Source: Cryptomeria japonica (Eukaryota > Streptophyta > Pinopsida > Cupressales > Cupressaceae). From it: DNA of 64,000 nucleotides. The position numbers were made by a program, and so were the translations under genes. Positions 1-11,374 of this stretch are shown piece by piece (the first letter of the stretch is position 1; each line of letters begins with the position of its first letter). The notes beneath the pieces were generated by a model. The model was not told the DNA's origin, searched no databases, and was given only the letters and a program-made list of their open reading frames with translations. The stretch covers positions 191,153,891 through 191,217,890 of the forward strand of contig NC_081406.1 in NCBI RefSeq assembly GCF_030272615.1, read 5' to 3'.

Positions 1-100
1 GAGTAAATTTCTCTCCATCAACCTATCAAAAATATTAACTTTGATCATTCGTATGACCATTCATCATCAAACCAAGAAAAAGGAAACTTAGTCAAAGGAA

Positions 101-658
101 ATGAGTCCTAACCTAAATCAAGATCAAGATATCATGGCTCTCCAATCTAATCCCATTTTTTTTTATCAAAAACCCACCTATCAAGAATGTTATGATGATC
201 CCCTAAGATTTTGGTATTCCATCCACGATGATCCCCTTTTATCTCAAGAGCAGAGTCCCATTCAACATCTACCTTCTAAGCAAGAGCATGATATCCCTTC
301 CATCTCCGTCACTATTCTAATTCAAAATCAAGAGGAAAGCACAAACCCAAATGATCCTACTCCAAGTCAAGATCAATATCAAGTAATCTCTTCATCCTCC
401 AAATCCATCTTAGGTTCTTTCATTCCAAAGTCAAACTCTTCATCCTCGAAATCTATCTTAGGTCCTTTCATTCCAAAGTCAAACTTTTCTTCTTCTAAAT
501 CTATCTTAGGTCCTTTCAATCCAAAGTCAAACTCTTCATCCCTTCCATCCATCTTGGGTCCTTACCTCCCTCCATCCACCAATCCATCACCTCAAATGAT
601 CTATAAGAAAGATCAACAAAGGAAGACATCTTTGAACTTCTTTCAACCATCTATCTAA
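101..658 (+). CDS. Gag-like protein, C-terminal linker part
   Basis: An open frame of 185 residues, rich in Ser, Pro, Asp and Gln, without membrane segments or catalytic motifs. It resembles the minus-strand frame at 54249-54800 (shared DDPLLSQEQS/DDLLPYQEQS-type stretch, shared QxQDQ clusters) and, at its end, the frame at 53748-54098 (DQQRKTS against DQQRHTS). In that other copy the frame is preceded by a gag-type zinc motif, so this is probably the disordered C-terminal half of a gag protein. The first Met at 101 is unlikely to be the true start; the frame probably entered from further upstream. A 16-residue unit is repeated four times at 389-580. No host function is suggested. Confidence 0.5.
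   Translation: MSPNLNQDQDIMALQSNPIFFYQKPTYQECYDDPLRFWYSIHDDPLLSQEQSPIQHLPSKQEHDIPSISVTILIQNQEESTNPNDPTPSQDQYQVISSSSKSILGSFIPKSNSSSSKSILGPFIPKSNFSSSKSILGPFNPKSNSSSLPSILGPYLPPSTNPSPQMIYKKDQQRKTSLNFFQPSI
389..580 (+). repeat. 48-bp tandem repeat, four copies, inside the gag-like ORF
   Basis: Each unit encodes SSSSKSILGPFIPKSN or a variant. Units start at 389, 437, 485 and 533. The length is a multiple of three, so the frame is kept. The last unit diverges to LPSILGPYLPPS. Confidence 0.85.
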
Positions 659-1110
659 ACATCTTTCCAAAAATATTCTTCCATCATTTCCTCTATCTAT
701 TTTGGGTCCTTATGTCCCAAAATTTGATTTTCCTCTATCTCTTCATCACTTCTTGAGTTGTGTACCAACACTCATCTTGAATACATTTCCATCTATCCTC
801 GCACAAATCTTCAAACATTCTATCTATTATCCAACACCTCTTTTCCATTCCTTCAATCCCTATCATTCAATCCTTTGCATAAATTCATCATCTGTGAAAT
901 AGACATTTTTGTCATTTTGTGTCATGCTTGCCCATGCTCGAATCCCATGTTCAGTCCTTTTCCTAGATATCTATTCATGAAATGCTTCAAAATCAAAAGT
1001 TGTTCCTCTTTAACATTTTATTTTGGTTGGAATACACACTCAATCCAAAAAAGAACCACTTATCGTATCTTGGTACCGACATCTTTTGATTACTATATCT
1101 CATACACTTA
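659..1110 (+). pseudogene. Degenerate continuation of the gag-like ORF
   Basis: After the stop at 658, other frames at 702-902 and 758-1111 still carry recognisable family sequence. The SLHH...CVPT...IYYPTP...HS pattern at 702-880 matches the minus-strand frame at 53587-53781. The reading frame is broken by stops or shifts in both copies, so the true extent of the protein is not certain. This could equally be former 3' untranslated sequence conserved by common descent. Confidence 0.4.
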
Positions 1111-1861
1111 ATTAATTTCTATAAATCATTGTGATCTCTTAGTCAAAGACATGGCTAGTGAAAATCTAAAATCTTGCTTCAGCGCCACTATACTTATCAG
1201 ACCCATGTAAGTTTCATCACTTACAAGCCAATGCAAGAAAAATAAAGAGCAAAAAGAAATATCAAAAGATCAAAAGCATGAGCAATAAAAGAAATATCAA
1301 GAAAATACAATATCAAAATGCTTGGCTATGGGAACATGCAAGTAACTCCATTGGGGCTATGGACGCCTGGCTGGCAATGGAGCAATATTTGTGAGATTAC
1401 AATGATAACCTTATTGGGGCTATGGATTCTCATTGGCAGCGAGGCTCTATCCAGGATTATTTTGAAGTCAGGGTAACTCATATAGCTAGACATGCTGGAT
1501 TCTGAAGATTACAATGATCATATGAGCCGGAATGAACCCACTTGCACACACATGGGTAATCAAAGACTAAGTACCTTGATCCAGTTTGGGATTCTTCTTC
1601 CCTTTTGAGTATGCTTCCTAGTTGCTAGATATGTTTGGTTGATTTTTTCAGAGGTTCTAAGTGTGGGTTGGGTCTCCATCTTTGAAAAGTTCAGGAACAC
1701 TTATTCAGGTGGTGCTAAATATTATGACAATCTTACATATTGCCTTTTTGCAAATGGAAACCTCTATGCTTGGGGGAAAATTTCATCCACTCTATTCTTC
1801 CTACCATATCTCCCATTATCCTTCCTCTAATATCCATTACCCTATCTAATTCATCATTATC
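1111..1861 (+). other. Non-coding tail of the TR-GAG-like element
   Basis: No ORF of note. The block 1345-1392 is nearly the reverse complement of 36415-36468, the sequence flanking element A. This makes it an uninterrupted homologue of the site into which element A inserted. Confidence 0.6.
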
Positions 1862-2099
1862 TACGATCTTGCTTCACCTCATCCATATCCTCTAATCCAT
1901 ATCCCTTATCCTATCCATTCATTGGTTCTATCATCCAGTGCTATCTATGATCTTGCTTCACCTCATCCATATCCTCTAATCCATATCCCTTATCCTATCT
2001 ATTCATTGCTTCCATCATCCAGTGTTATCTATGAGCTTGATTCACTTTATCCATACCATCTATCCTATCTATTCATTTCTTCCATCATCTATCGCTATC
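1862..2099 (+). repeat. 84-bp tandem repeat, three copies
   Basis: Units start at 1862, 1946 and 2030. Each begins 'tatgatcttgcttcacc' or a variant and ends 'cagtgctatc'. The third is shortened to about 70 bp. It lies in the tail of the TR-GAG-like element and is pyrimidine-rich on this strand. Confidence 0.85.
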
Positions 2100-2489
2100 T
2101 ATGATCTTGTTACCCTATCCATATCCTATCTCTATCCATATCCCCTTTTCCATCCTTGATCTTGATCAAAACTATGGACAAAAAATCCATTTCCACCTCA
2201 ATGGTTTAGTCATCCATTCATAATGTTCCTTGTCTTGCTATACATTGGGGCAACCAAATACATCTTTCCATTAATCCAAAAAACTCCAAAAATAACAAAA
2301 TGTCCAAAAACTAAAAAGCTAAAAAATCAAAAAATTGACAAAATCAAATAAAAATTGAAAATCAAAGCTTTAATGCATGCCCCATCCATCAAATCAAATC
2401 AACAACAGGAAAACTCTCAAAGTCTGCAATCAAACTGATCAATGTCTTGTTAATAAATTCATCACTCAAAATCTATCAACATCAACAAG

Positions 2490-2730
2490 TCTTATACAGG
2501 GATAGGTACACTTGAAACCAGACAAATCGGTCTTATATGGGGTACTCGCTCTTTGAAACCAGACATTTCTATCAATCATCGAGTCTTGTTAATCAGTCCA
2601 TCTATCAACATCAACATCAACATCAACATGTCTTATACAGGGATAGGTACACTCAAAACTAGACAGATCAGTCTTATACGGGGTACTCACTCTTTGAAAC
2701 CAGACATTCTTATCAATCATCAAACAAATC
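2490..2730 (+). repeat. 141-bp repeat, two copies, tail block of the TR-GAG-like element
   Basis: 'tcttatacagggataggtac' occurs at 2490 and 2631, each followed by 'gaaaccagaca' sub-motifs. The same block in reverse complement is at about 35600-35760, and degenerate relatives are at 5580-5770. Confidence 0.75.
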
Positions 2731-2789
2731 AAAACAATGACATAGATCAGTATGACTGCTGGATTTTGTTCTAAGTTAGCCTTATCTTA

Positions 2790-5279
2790 ATCAATTGATG
2801 GCAGTACATGTTTCACAAATCATATTGTACATAATACACACCCATCTGAGACATCACCAAAAATTCACAAATGCTTATTAATCCTGGACATACTTAGCAT
2901 AGTCACTATCCTTGGTTTATCTGAATCAGTTATCCAAATCATATCCGATGCAGAGATTCTTGGAGTTACTTTAAAACACCTAATTGTCTTACTTGCTCTC
3001 TTCAACCCACTAGCTCCTCAAGCCCATCCAATGGTACTTGGTAAGGGTTCTCCTAGTTAGACCTCTAAGGCCTAATGCACTTTGGCTTTCCTCCAAGTTA
3101 TAGCCACTGATCTTTACCAATCTAACTTCCTATTGAGGATTCCATCTCAATCTCTAACACCACTCCTAAGGGCTCCAACAACCTCTGCAAAGGATTTTAC
3201 TTCACCAACTTGTTATATGTGTGAAATGAATTTACATAGTGTCTTTGATATCTTTTAGGGCTAGATTGTCTTCAATCCCATCTCCAAGCTTTCTCAACCT
3301 TACCTTGTCTCTACCGGGCTGCAAATAGGCCTAATGCAATTAGCCCTCCTATCACGTTTTTCAGGGCTTAGTTTGAAATCTTCCCACACAAGGCCACAAA
3401 TAAATTACATTTATGGACACCCTTTTCAGAGTTACATACAATATTCCAAAATCCCATCTGGATTCTCCACACACATGGGTTTTCCAATACTGTCCTATTT
3501 TTAAGGGTTTTAGGCCTACCCGGGTGACTTGCAAAGATGGCTTTGGAAAGCTTCACCGATCAAAACACTTGCAAAAACCAATCAAGGATTCTGAATGGAC
3601 ATTCAATCGGGTCTCCATTCATGTGTCAACTTCCCTTCTACCAATCCATATGTGCCCTAAAATCACACATCTCCTACTATCCTAGTCTCACCAACTCCTA
3701 GCTGTGAGCCTAGGGTATCATTGTATCTTCAATACAAAGGTCTGCAAAATCACACAACCTACTCTAAACATATTTACAGACCCTAACCTATCATTCCACA
3801 TGATTACAATTGGTGCCATCAATGGATGCTCAGGTTAGATCCATTTCTTGCTTAAACCCTAGTTGTCAAGGGTATTGCACCTAGTCACATAGAATGGATT
3901 AGATCTCTGCAACCAAACACAATTAGACTTGCTAATATACCTTGCTAGAAAGAACATTCAACAAACTCTCATTCCCTGCAATGAGATTCTTCTGACAAGT
4001 CCGTACTGGACCGTACAATGCAACAAAAACAAAGAAAACTATCAAAACGGTGTCAAAACAAGATTTCCTTACAACTCAAAAACTTGCTTTTGCATTCCAG
4101 ATCTTCTAACCCGTACAGTGACATTGTTTTTGGCTTATATCCTCATGATTCAGTTGGTTGAACCAACTTTCACCTCCAATCAACAAAAATGCAACTTTTT
4201 GCCAAAGTTGCAAATGTTGCTTAGCAACTTTAAATCTTTTCCTCCTGAGAATGCAAATTTGCACTCAAGTGCATTCTAAGGCTCAAAAAGGCCCTCAATG
4301 TATCCTAGGAGACCTAAAACAATACATGACACCCTATTACATGATGACTTTGATTTAGAGTAGTGCTCCTATGAACAATATCAACATTACATCTTCTACG
4401 ATATCAGCATCCTGGACACTACAAAAGCTTGGACAACTCAACCATGGCTCCATTGAGTCCCAAATGGTTGGTCCATTATAACAACTTGAAAGACAACACA
4501 AAAACTTAGAACAAACCAAAATTTCTTGGAGTGATGTGTGCCCTACACCAATATCCCACCATGGCTTGGTGTTTTGTGTAAGTATCCATATCGAAGTAGT
4601 ATCAACAATAAGGGGCAAAATCTTGACCTCACTGGGGGTATTTCGCCTTCAGTGTTTTCAACATCAGACCAAACACGTAGCAAGACAACAAGGATCAAAA
4701 CAACCCACAAATGACAAATGACAATGCAAGAAGGCTATATATCATGGAATTAAACTGATTGGAATTGAACAAAAGATCTATTTGCAAGATGTTTTATTTG
4801 ACAAGAATACATTTCCAATAGCATGAATGCTTACTTATGGTTGTAATTTTTTGCTTATCATATATCCTAAGTGACTCATGTATGTCTCAACAACTAGAGA
4901 AGCAAGGAAGGAATGTGATGTTTTCTTTGTCTTTTGTTTGGGAGTCAAGCCTTCTATTATGAAAATTTGGCTTACGACGTGATTGGGAAACATATCACTA
5001 AAGACATTTCGGATTTGTATGGGACAAAGGTTAACTCTTGTCTGTTTTATGCAAGCAACACTCAAGTCCTCTTGGTTCAATTATACCTCGACACTTGTAT
5101 CATCTTGCAATATCGAAATCCATGTAAGTTATACTTAGGTCATTATGGTTCAATTATACCATGATGCTTGTATCAACTTTCAATAAATCAAGGCCCAATC
5201 ATGAAAACAAAGGAAGCACTGACACTTTGGTCAAAATAGATGGCAACATTGAGAATGAGAATGCATATTAAGCTTTGCA
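2790..5279. other. Unassigned sequence, probable old insertion
   Basis: About 2.5 kb with no recognisable domain. Short frames (for example 3413-3685, 3929-4279, 4934-5164) show no family motif and I do not call them. It separates two stretches of TR-GAG-like tail sequence (before 2790 and around 5580-5770), which suggests an insertion, but no target duplication or terminal repeats were found. Confidence 0.4.
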
Positions 5280-5770
5280 TTATGCACATCATTATCATCT
5301 TAATCTTGCATTAGGTTGCATATCATTTTAATATTCCATTAGTATCATTTCATTATCATTATCATCTTCATCTCATATCAGACATCTCATTTTCAATAAA
5401 CATCTCATATCATTATCATTACCATGAACATCTCACATCATACTTCTCATTTTCAAGATACATCTCATCATCATCATCTAGTCGCATTCATCATTGCATC
5501 CATCACATTCATATATATCACATCATCATGGAATCTTTCTTCACTTCCATATCTTCATCATTCATCCAACTCTCATATATCATGTCTTATATAAGATGTA
5601 TCTTTCTTACAACTAGACGTTCTCTTATCTATCAGATCTTATACATGATGTATCTTTCTTTAAACTAGACATTTTGATCAAGTCTTATACATGATATATC
5701 GTTCCTGAACCAGACACTTTGATCATATTTGTCTTATACAGGAGGTTTCATTCCTGAAATGAGACTTGAC
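5280..5770. repeat. ATCATT-rich simple sequence plus degenerate tail repeats
   Basis: 5280-5560 is dominated by 'atcatt', 'atctcat' and 'catcatc'. From 5580 three blocks of roughly 60-70 bp begin 'tcttatac/tat' and contain 'aactagac' or 'aaccagac', like the tail repeats at 2490-2730. Confidence 0.6.
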
Positions 5771-6119
5771 CTCAATCTTATCAATTCTGATCAATCTTAT
5801 CAATCTGATCCATATGATCAATCACTTCCAACCATCATATGCATATCACCTTCTAAACATATAGTATCATTACAATCATCATATAAGCATGTAAATCATA
5901 AAAATCAAACACACACGTCACGTCATCTGCATCATCATCTGCAAAATTCATATAGATTAAATGCATAACATATAGCTCATCAAAATCAAAATCTCTACAT
6001 CCATATCATATCATCATGCACATGTGTGACCACATGCAGATCCAAAGGAAAATCAATGATACAAGTCAGAACCAAACGCCAGTCAGAATAAATAAATGTC
6101 CAAAGTCCCTGGATATCAT
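5771..6119. other. Low-complexity spacer
   Basis: 'atcaatctta/atcatat'-type sequence without a recognisable gene; probably more tail of a TR-GAG-like element. Confidence 0.3.
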
Positions 6120-6270
6120 ATCAATCAATCACTCAATCCAAGTTCCGTATTGCAAATCAATCAATTCCAAGTTCCATATTGCAAATCAATCAATTCCAAG
6201 TTCCATATTGCAAATCAATCAATTCCAAGTTCCATATCGTAAATCATTCAATCCAAGTTCCATATCGAAA
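6120..6270. repeat. 29-bp tandem repeat, about five copies
   Basis: The unit is 'attgcaaatcaatcaattcc' followed by 'aagttccat'. Three central copies are nearly identical; the outer ones have drifted. Confidence 0.85.
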
Positions 6271-6382
6271 TCTATGAACCAGGTTTCATCTAAAAAATCA
6301 ATCATTGGGACCCATATCGAATCAAGACCCATATCAACACTTGAACCATATCAACAATCATAATTCATACCCATGTGACCTC

Positions 6383-6697
6383 GGTGGACGTGTGGGGCAT
6401 GTACGCGCTATGCCCATACTAGTCTTCCTCATTTCTTCAACATCTGGTGGACGTGTGGGGCATGTACGTGCTATTCCCACATTAGTCTTCCTCATTTCTT
6501 CAACATTTAGTGGACGTGTGGGGCATGTACGTGCTATGCCCACATTAGTCTTCCTCATTTGTTCAACATTTGATGGATGTGTGGGGCATGTACGCGCTAT
6601 GCCCACATTAGTCTTCCTCATTTCTTCAACATTCGGTGGACGTGTGGGGCATGCATGTGCTATGCCCACATTAGTCTTCCTCATTTGTTGAACATCT
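6383..6697. repeat. 63-bp tandem repeat, five copies, each with an inverted repeat
   Basis: Units start at 6383, 6446, 6509, 6572 and 6635. Each holds 'gggcat' and 'atgccc' separated by about 11 bases, so each can form a hairpin. The unit length is a multiple of three, so frames stay open on both strands (6305-6691 plus, 6358-6702 minus). I regard these as by-products of the repeat and not as genes. Confidence 0.9.
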
Positions 6698-7790
6698 CCC
6701 ACTTGCCTCTTAAACCCCTTCTAGATTCTTATAAACACTTCCAATTTAGCCTAATTCATCCTAAGCAAAGAGAAGTCACTTCTCAAAGCTTCCAATGTCT
6801 TTGAAATGCATTAAAGGCTTTATGTCTTCAACAAGTTAACCCTCAAAGTCTTCCTAGACATTAATGGTTAACTCAACCTTCCCACATGGTTAGAGACTTT
6901 ATCTCTAACTTAACCCTCAGCTAACCCAAGGGTCTCATCAAGCACTCATGGCTTTGACCCTAGTTATCCTATTAACCCTTGCACAAGAGTTTACCCCTTG
7001 GGTAAAAGCTTTATCCATTGGATAACCCTAACCTAACCTTAACCCTTACCTCCTAAGCTAACCTTCATGTCTCCTCAAGCATTTAATGCTTCTTACATCT
7101 CCTCTCAAGCCCTCTCAAGGTGACGTTTGTCAACTTAGGATTGGATTGAATCCCTCACATGGATTGATAACTTTCAATCCTAGCCCTTGTTGAGATTACT
7201 CAATCTCAACCATCCATTTCTCTATTTTCCCTATAAATAGAGCCCATTCCTTCTTAAAAAAATCAAGTCTTTTGTGCATCAAAATTATAGTCATTTTGTA
7301 GGTAAAGGAGCTCTCTTTGTTATCTTCCAACATCAAGCATTCATCTCATAGCATTTTAGTTTCATTTAGCTTAAATGCATATCCTTTTCTAGATTAATTA
7401 ACTCATCTAGTAGCATTTAATCTTCAATTTGGAATTAACCTAGTTTCATATCTTCATCATCTTGAGCATTTAGTCTTGCATCTTGCATTTCATCTTAATC
7501 TCATCTTATCATTCACTAAGATCTTGGTTGCATTCCATTTAGATCTTAGAATCATTTAAATCTCGTTCTTTAAGTTGTCATCTTAAATAATCAAGTGCTC
7601 TTCCAAGCTGAGAGCCACCTTGAATCTTGAAGATCCTTGGAGATAGAGGAACATGGAACGATTTTAAAGATTTTCAATTCATTTAACTTTGTTTTGTTTA
7701 GATTTATAATCTCTAATGCAATGTTTCATGTGTGTGTTTGAATTGTTTTCCCCTCTTGCAGGCTGATACCACATTCGAGGCACAGAATAA
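6698..7790 (+). mobile_element. Probable Gypsy-type LTR or LTR fragment
   Basis: The segment has a clear core promoter at 7231-7240, followed by sequence with 'agcattttag'/'gcatttaat' repeats. That composition matches the downstream parts of the LTRs at 32.85-33.76 kb (minus) and 45659-46816. It is followed by 'ttgcaggctgatacc', which could be a primer binding site remnant. I cannot place either end or find a partner LTR. Confidence 0.4.
7231..7240 (+). promoter_or_regulatory. TATA box of the LTR-like segment
   Basis: 'ctataaatag' is a canonical plant TATA box in an otherwise non-coding, LTR-like context. Confidence 0.55.
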
Positions 7791-8815
7791 TAATATCAAG
7801 TTTTTATTAAGGTCCAAAAGGAGGGTTATGATACGCTCACTAACATGACCATTCCATTTTGGCTTCATTATCTCCATTGAAAGATGAATTATGTTGTGTT
7901 GTACAATGCATTATAAGTTAAATGTAACTCTTCCTTATACCTCTTTTTTGTGTAAGTCCAACTTTTGGAGGCTAAATTTTTTTATTAAAGAAGCAATTGG
8001 GACCCCCTTCTTTAAATTGTAGATATTGAAAAAAGCTATGCAACAAGCAAGCACTAGAAGTGATATTGAACAACCTAGAATATAAAATAAACTATATAGC
8101 CTATAAAATTAGGAATTTGGATTTAGGAGTTAGAAGTTCAAAAAATTCTGAAACTTGATTGATGGTCATTCCATTTTAGTTTTTCAACTGCATTTTTATG
8201 TTAATGTAGCTGGAAATAACATTGATTAGATAAAAATCAAGCATTCAATATGAAAAATATATTGAATAACTTTCCTCATTCGAAGGAGAAATTATGCTTT
8301 TCAATATGATTTTTTGTTTCTCAATGTTGTTTTCATTCATAGATGTGATATTTAATATTCTTTTATCTAATTTAACATCCTAAATCTATAGAGAACCATG
8401 TTTGCATCACTTTATTTTATGCATGTATATGGTGGTTGATATTGATGTTTATACATCTAATTTTAACTTCATTCATGTGTTAAAGTGATAATTTGCATGT
8501 TAATATACTCTAATACCTTCCATATTTACTTGGTATTGTTGGATTTAATTGATGTTAATCATTCATCATCTTTCTTGCATTTCCCTCTCTCTTTTTCTCT
8601 TTTTTCTCCTCTAGTTAGTTTAATTTTAGTTTAGTTTCTTAACTTTTGTAGGTAAATTGGAAAATCAAACTAGCAAGCCCCTTATACAAGTACAACTACG
8701 TCAAACCACCGAATTATCCAATGTCATCATGACTCGACTATAGAGACCTTGGATTTATCGATCACTTGAGGTTGGTTACTTTTTAGTAGAGGTGGTTGTT
8801 GTCTTATGATGGATT
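7791..8815. other. Unassigned AT-rich sequence
   Basis: No open frame of note, no repeat structure and no family motif seen. Confidence 0.4.
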
Positions 8816-9469
8816 TGGTTAAGTGTTGTCATTGATGTCAACACTGTATCCCGGTTGGATATGGTTCTACTATCCCAGTTGGACCTATCCCAGTTAGTCT
8901 TGGTGTTCATCTTGGTTTTGGCTACGATTCTGATCCAGTATGATCAGATCCTTGGATGCAGTTTTGGATGCTTATTCAAGATGGTTATATGCTTTCCATA
9001 TTCCATTGGTTCATGATTTGGTGCTCTGGTAACTATCACTTATGTTTCCGGTTGATATTTCTTGGCACCAGTTAGCTTTACTGGTTAGCGATATTTGATG
9101 TTTTGATCAGATGATTTTGGTTTGGCTTATAGAATCACTTTCTATTATGCTGAAGGTGCTTCTTGATTGTTTCCTGACTGTTTAAAGACTTTGCATTGGC
9201 TAGTATGCTATTTAGGTGGTCCTATTTGGATCCGGTTAGACTTTCTGTGTTATTGCATTGAGGGTTTCTACCGGTTGGTGAAATGTCTTGGATTTTAGTC
9301 TTAGCAGAATTTCTGATGGATATAATTGTTTGGATATTTGAATTAGGTCTATGCTATGTAATGTAAATCATAATATTGGTCCGGTAATACCGTGTGATGT
9401 AATTTTTGTAATTATGGGTTTTTGGGTATAGGGTTTAGTCGACCTTATCATTAAGGTTGATGATCTATA

Positions 9470-10704
9470 TGTTGGCATTTGATCATTTGATCTGAACCGA
9501 TAATGTGTTGCAACCGATACATGTTTGTTTTGTGAAGAGGCTATATTTTTGTACGATGACTATGTTGTATATTGTCATTGATGGAAACTTTGTTTCTTTA
9601 AGTCATCTAAACCCTACTGTTCAACCGACAAAGCTTAACCGGTTAACAAAGATAGTTTTTATTAGAACCGGTAATTACGACTTCAACTGGTAAAATACTG
9701 ACAGTGTTACATTCTGACAATCGGTACGTGAAATTCATGAAGAATGAGATAATGCAGTTTTGCAGCAGCATTGAAGACTATCAGATGAAGATATGTTTGT
9801 AACCGCATGTGCATATTTGATCAGGTAAATGAGATTTGATTGGCAGAATAGGATAATTGTTAGAGACTCAACCGGTAGTGATGAAAATCACTCAGATCGG
9901 TAAAACGATGTAGAATTGGATTTGTTATGTTGGTGACCGACATAAATAAGGCGTACATTGCAAGATTGTCTAGATACATTGAACCTAGGGAATTGTTGCA
10001 AGGTTCTAGCTGACCTAATGATGATTTTATAATATGTGATGAGGTATGAAGTTGGGAATGTGTATGAGCTTGAATGTGAGAAAAATCATTAGCGAATTTT
10101 ATATTTTTGATTGTGCGGTGATCAAAGGAGTTCTGAGATGAAGTATATGTGATGATGGAATGTTCTGAAGCAGATATTATTAGACACTAATGGTGTTATA
10201 TTGAGATCACTTGAACTTGTTGTCTCCCTAATAGTTGCAGCAAGAAAATCCTCTCACAAGGTCACTCCTAACATGGTGCAGTTGGATCCTAATAGGTTTG
10301 ATCATTAAATCCTCTAACTAGGTGACACATTAACTTGTGTTTGCAAATCCCAGTAACTTGGGTAGCTTCTAATAGGGCTGGTCCTCATAGGCCTTATTGT
10401 ATAGCTCTTAAAGGGGCTTAGACACTTCTAACTGGGTGTTGTAGACCTTAACTCGTCAGATCTCTATACTACAGATAATGGATCTTGTGGATACTAACTC
10501 CCATCGTGGTTTTTTGCATTTGGGTTTTCCACGTATAAACTCTTGTGTTATGTGGTTTATGCTTTATGTGGTGATTGCATACTTGGTGTTATTTCTTATA
10601 TGCCTATTGAGTTTGAAGTTGGTAAAATTGATAATCAGATTTGTATTGCTTTTACTTGTACTGATTCAAACCCCCCCCCCTCTCAATGCCTTATAATCTC
10701 ATCA
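9470..10704 (+). mobile_element. Nested solo Copia-type LTR
   Basis: It starts TGTTGGC and ends ATCA, flanked by the 5-bp duplication CTATA (9465-9469 and 10705-10709). Removing it restores the outer LTR: 'gttgatgatctata' joins 'tttataggtaac', as in the homologous LTR around 26675-26705. It contains the 'gggttttccacgt' block and a poly-C tract at about 10670-10680, both typical of the Copia LTRs here. No internal coding region remains. Confidence 0.8.
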
Positions 10705-11201
10705 CTATATTTATAGGTAACTTATTCATGGAGAGATGGTTTTTGGGATTGATGGTTATGTTTTTATTATGAGAGAAAGGTTTATGTGTGAATGATGTCA
10801 TATCTTTGAGTGAAGCAATCAAAAGGATTTGGTATTGCAGGGCAAACATCTGTGCTTAACCGAAACTGTATCAAGCATTAATGGATGCTACTTTCACAGT
10901 TCATTTTCTTTGGATTGTAGTCTGATGTTTTGTAAGTCAATGAGACTTCTCTTTTGTGATGAGCAGTGAGCTCTAGGCTTTTGGCCTGATTGCAAGTGCA
11001 ATCCCCATTGTAATTATTTCACATACTGCTATAGGAAGTATTATTTGATTGTGGGTAGGGGTTTCCCACCATTGTTTTTCCCTTTACTGGGTTTTCCACG
11101 TCAAAATATTGGTGTAATATATATTATTCTTTCATGCTTTATCTTTCATTTTGTTGTGCTCATGTATTAATCTTACAATTTGCATTAACTGCTATACTTG
11201 T

Positions 11202-11238
11202 GAGAAAACTGATTCACCCCCCCCTCTCAGTTTCTCTC
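11202..11238 (+). promoter_or_regulatory. U5 hairpin with poly-C loop (outer LTR)
   Basis: 'gagaaaactga' at 11202-11212 pairs with 'tcagtttctc' at 11227-11236 around a cytosine-rich loop. The same structure with different stem sequences is found in elements A, B and C. Confidence 0.6.
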
Positions 11239-11374
11239 GGTATCAAATCATTCCAGCAGTGGTAACCCAATATCATATTTTGTGTTTTCTTTTCTAACAT
11301 TAGTTGGACAAGTAAAAAACATGGCAAGAGTTTCACAAGAGAATTCCTTGTTTAAATAGGAGAGGTTCCTAGTT

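Larger units (their letters stand above)
1..2789 (+). mobile_element. Pol-less gag-bearing LTR element (TR-GAG-like), plus copy, cut by window edge
   Basis: The segment reads gag-like ORF, then non-coding tail, with no protease, integrase or reverse transcriptase. Four stretches match the minus-strand copy between 33 and 62 kb in the same order: the gag-like ORF (53.6-54.8 kb), the stretch ending in the YYPTP motif (53.59-53.78 kb), the 'catgcaagtaactccat' block (around 36.43-36.47 kb) and the 'cttatac...gaaaccagaca' block (35.6-35.8 kb). Two independent copies with the same order make this a real family. The homology is lost near 2790, where unrelated sequence begins. The 5' LTR and gag start lie left of the window. 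The TR-GAG label is inference. Confidence 0.65.
8816..11250 (+). mobile_element. Copia-type LTR (outer), interrupted by a nested LTR
   Basis: It begins around 8816-8824 with 'tgttgtcattgatgtcaaca', matching the LTR start at 25967 and, in reverse complement, the ends of the LTRs of A and B. It ends near 11250, after the 'actgattcacccccccc' tract at 11207-11224. The part 8816-9469 plus 10710-11240 aligns collinearly with the solo LTR at 25967-27235. 'cggtatcaaatc' at 11239 resembles a primer binding site, so this may be a 5' LTR whose element is truncated. The exact start and end are uncertain. Confidence 0.6.

Noticed and set aside
4934-5164. Frame containing a soluble-protein-like stretch (YDVIGKHITKDISDLYGTKV)
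   Set aside because: Short, isolated, no family recognised, no supporting frame on either side; left unassigned.
5280-5560. Possible CRISPR-like or regularly spaced array
   Set aside because: Only ATCATT-type simple sequence without regular repeat-spacer structure; the context is eukaryotic.
6305-6702. Long open frames on both strands
   Set aside because: The 63-bp repeat is a multiple of three and stop-free on both strands; no other coding signal.
7020-7060. 'aaccctaacctaaccttaaccc', similar to the plant telomere repeat
   Set aside because: Only a few irregular units, not the exact CCCTAAA repeat; better seen as chance in a pyrimidine-rich LTR-like region. The same applies to 'taggttaggatagg' near 25895.
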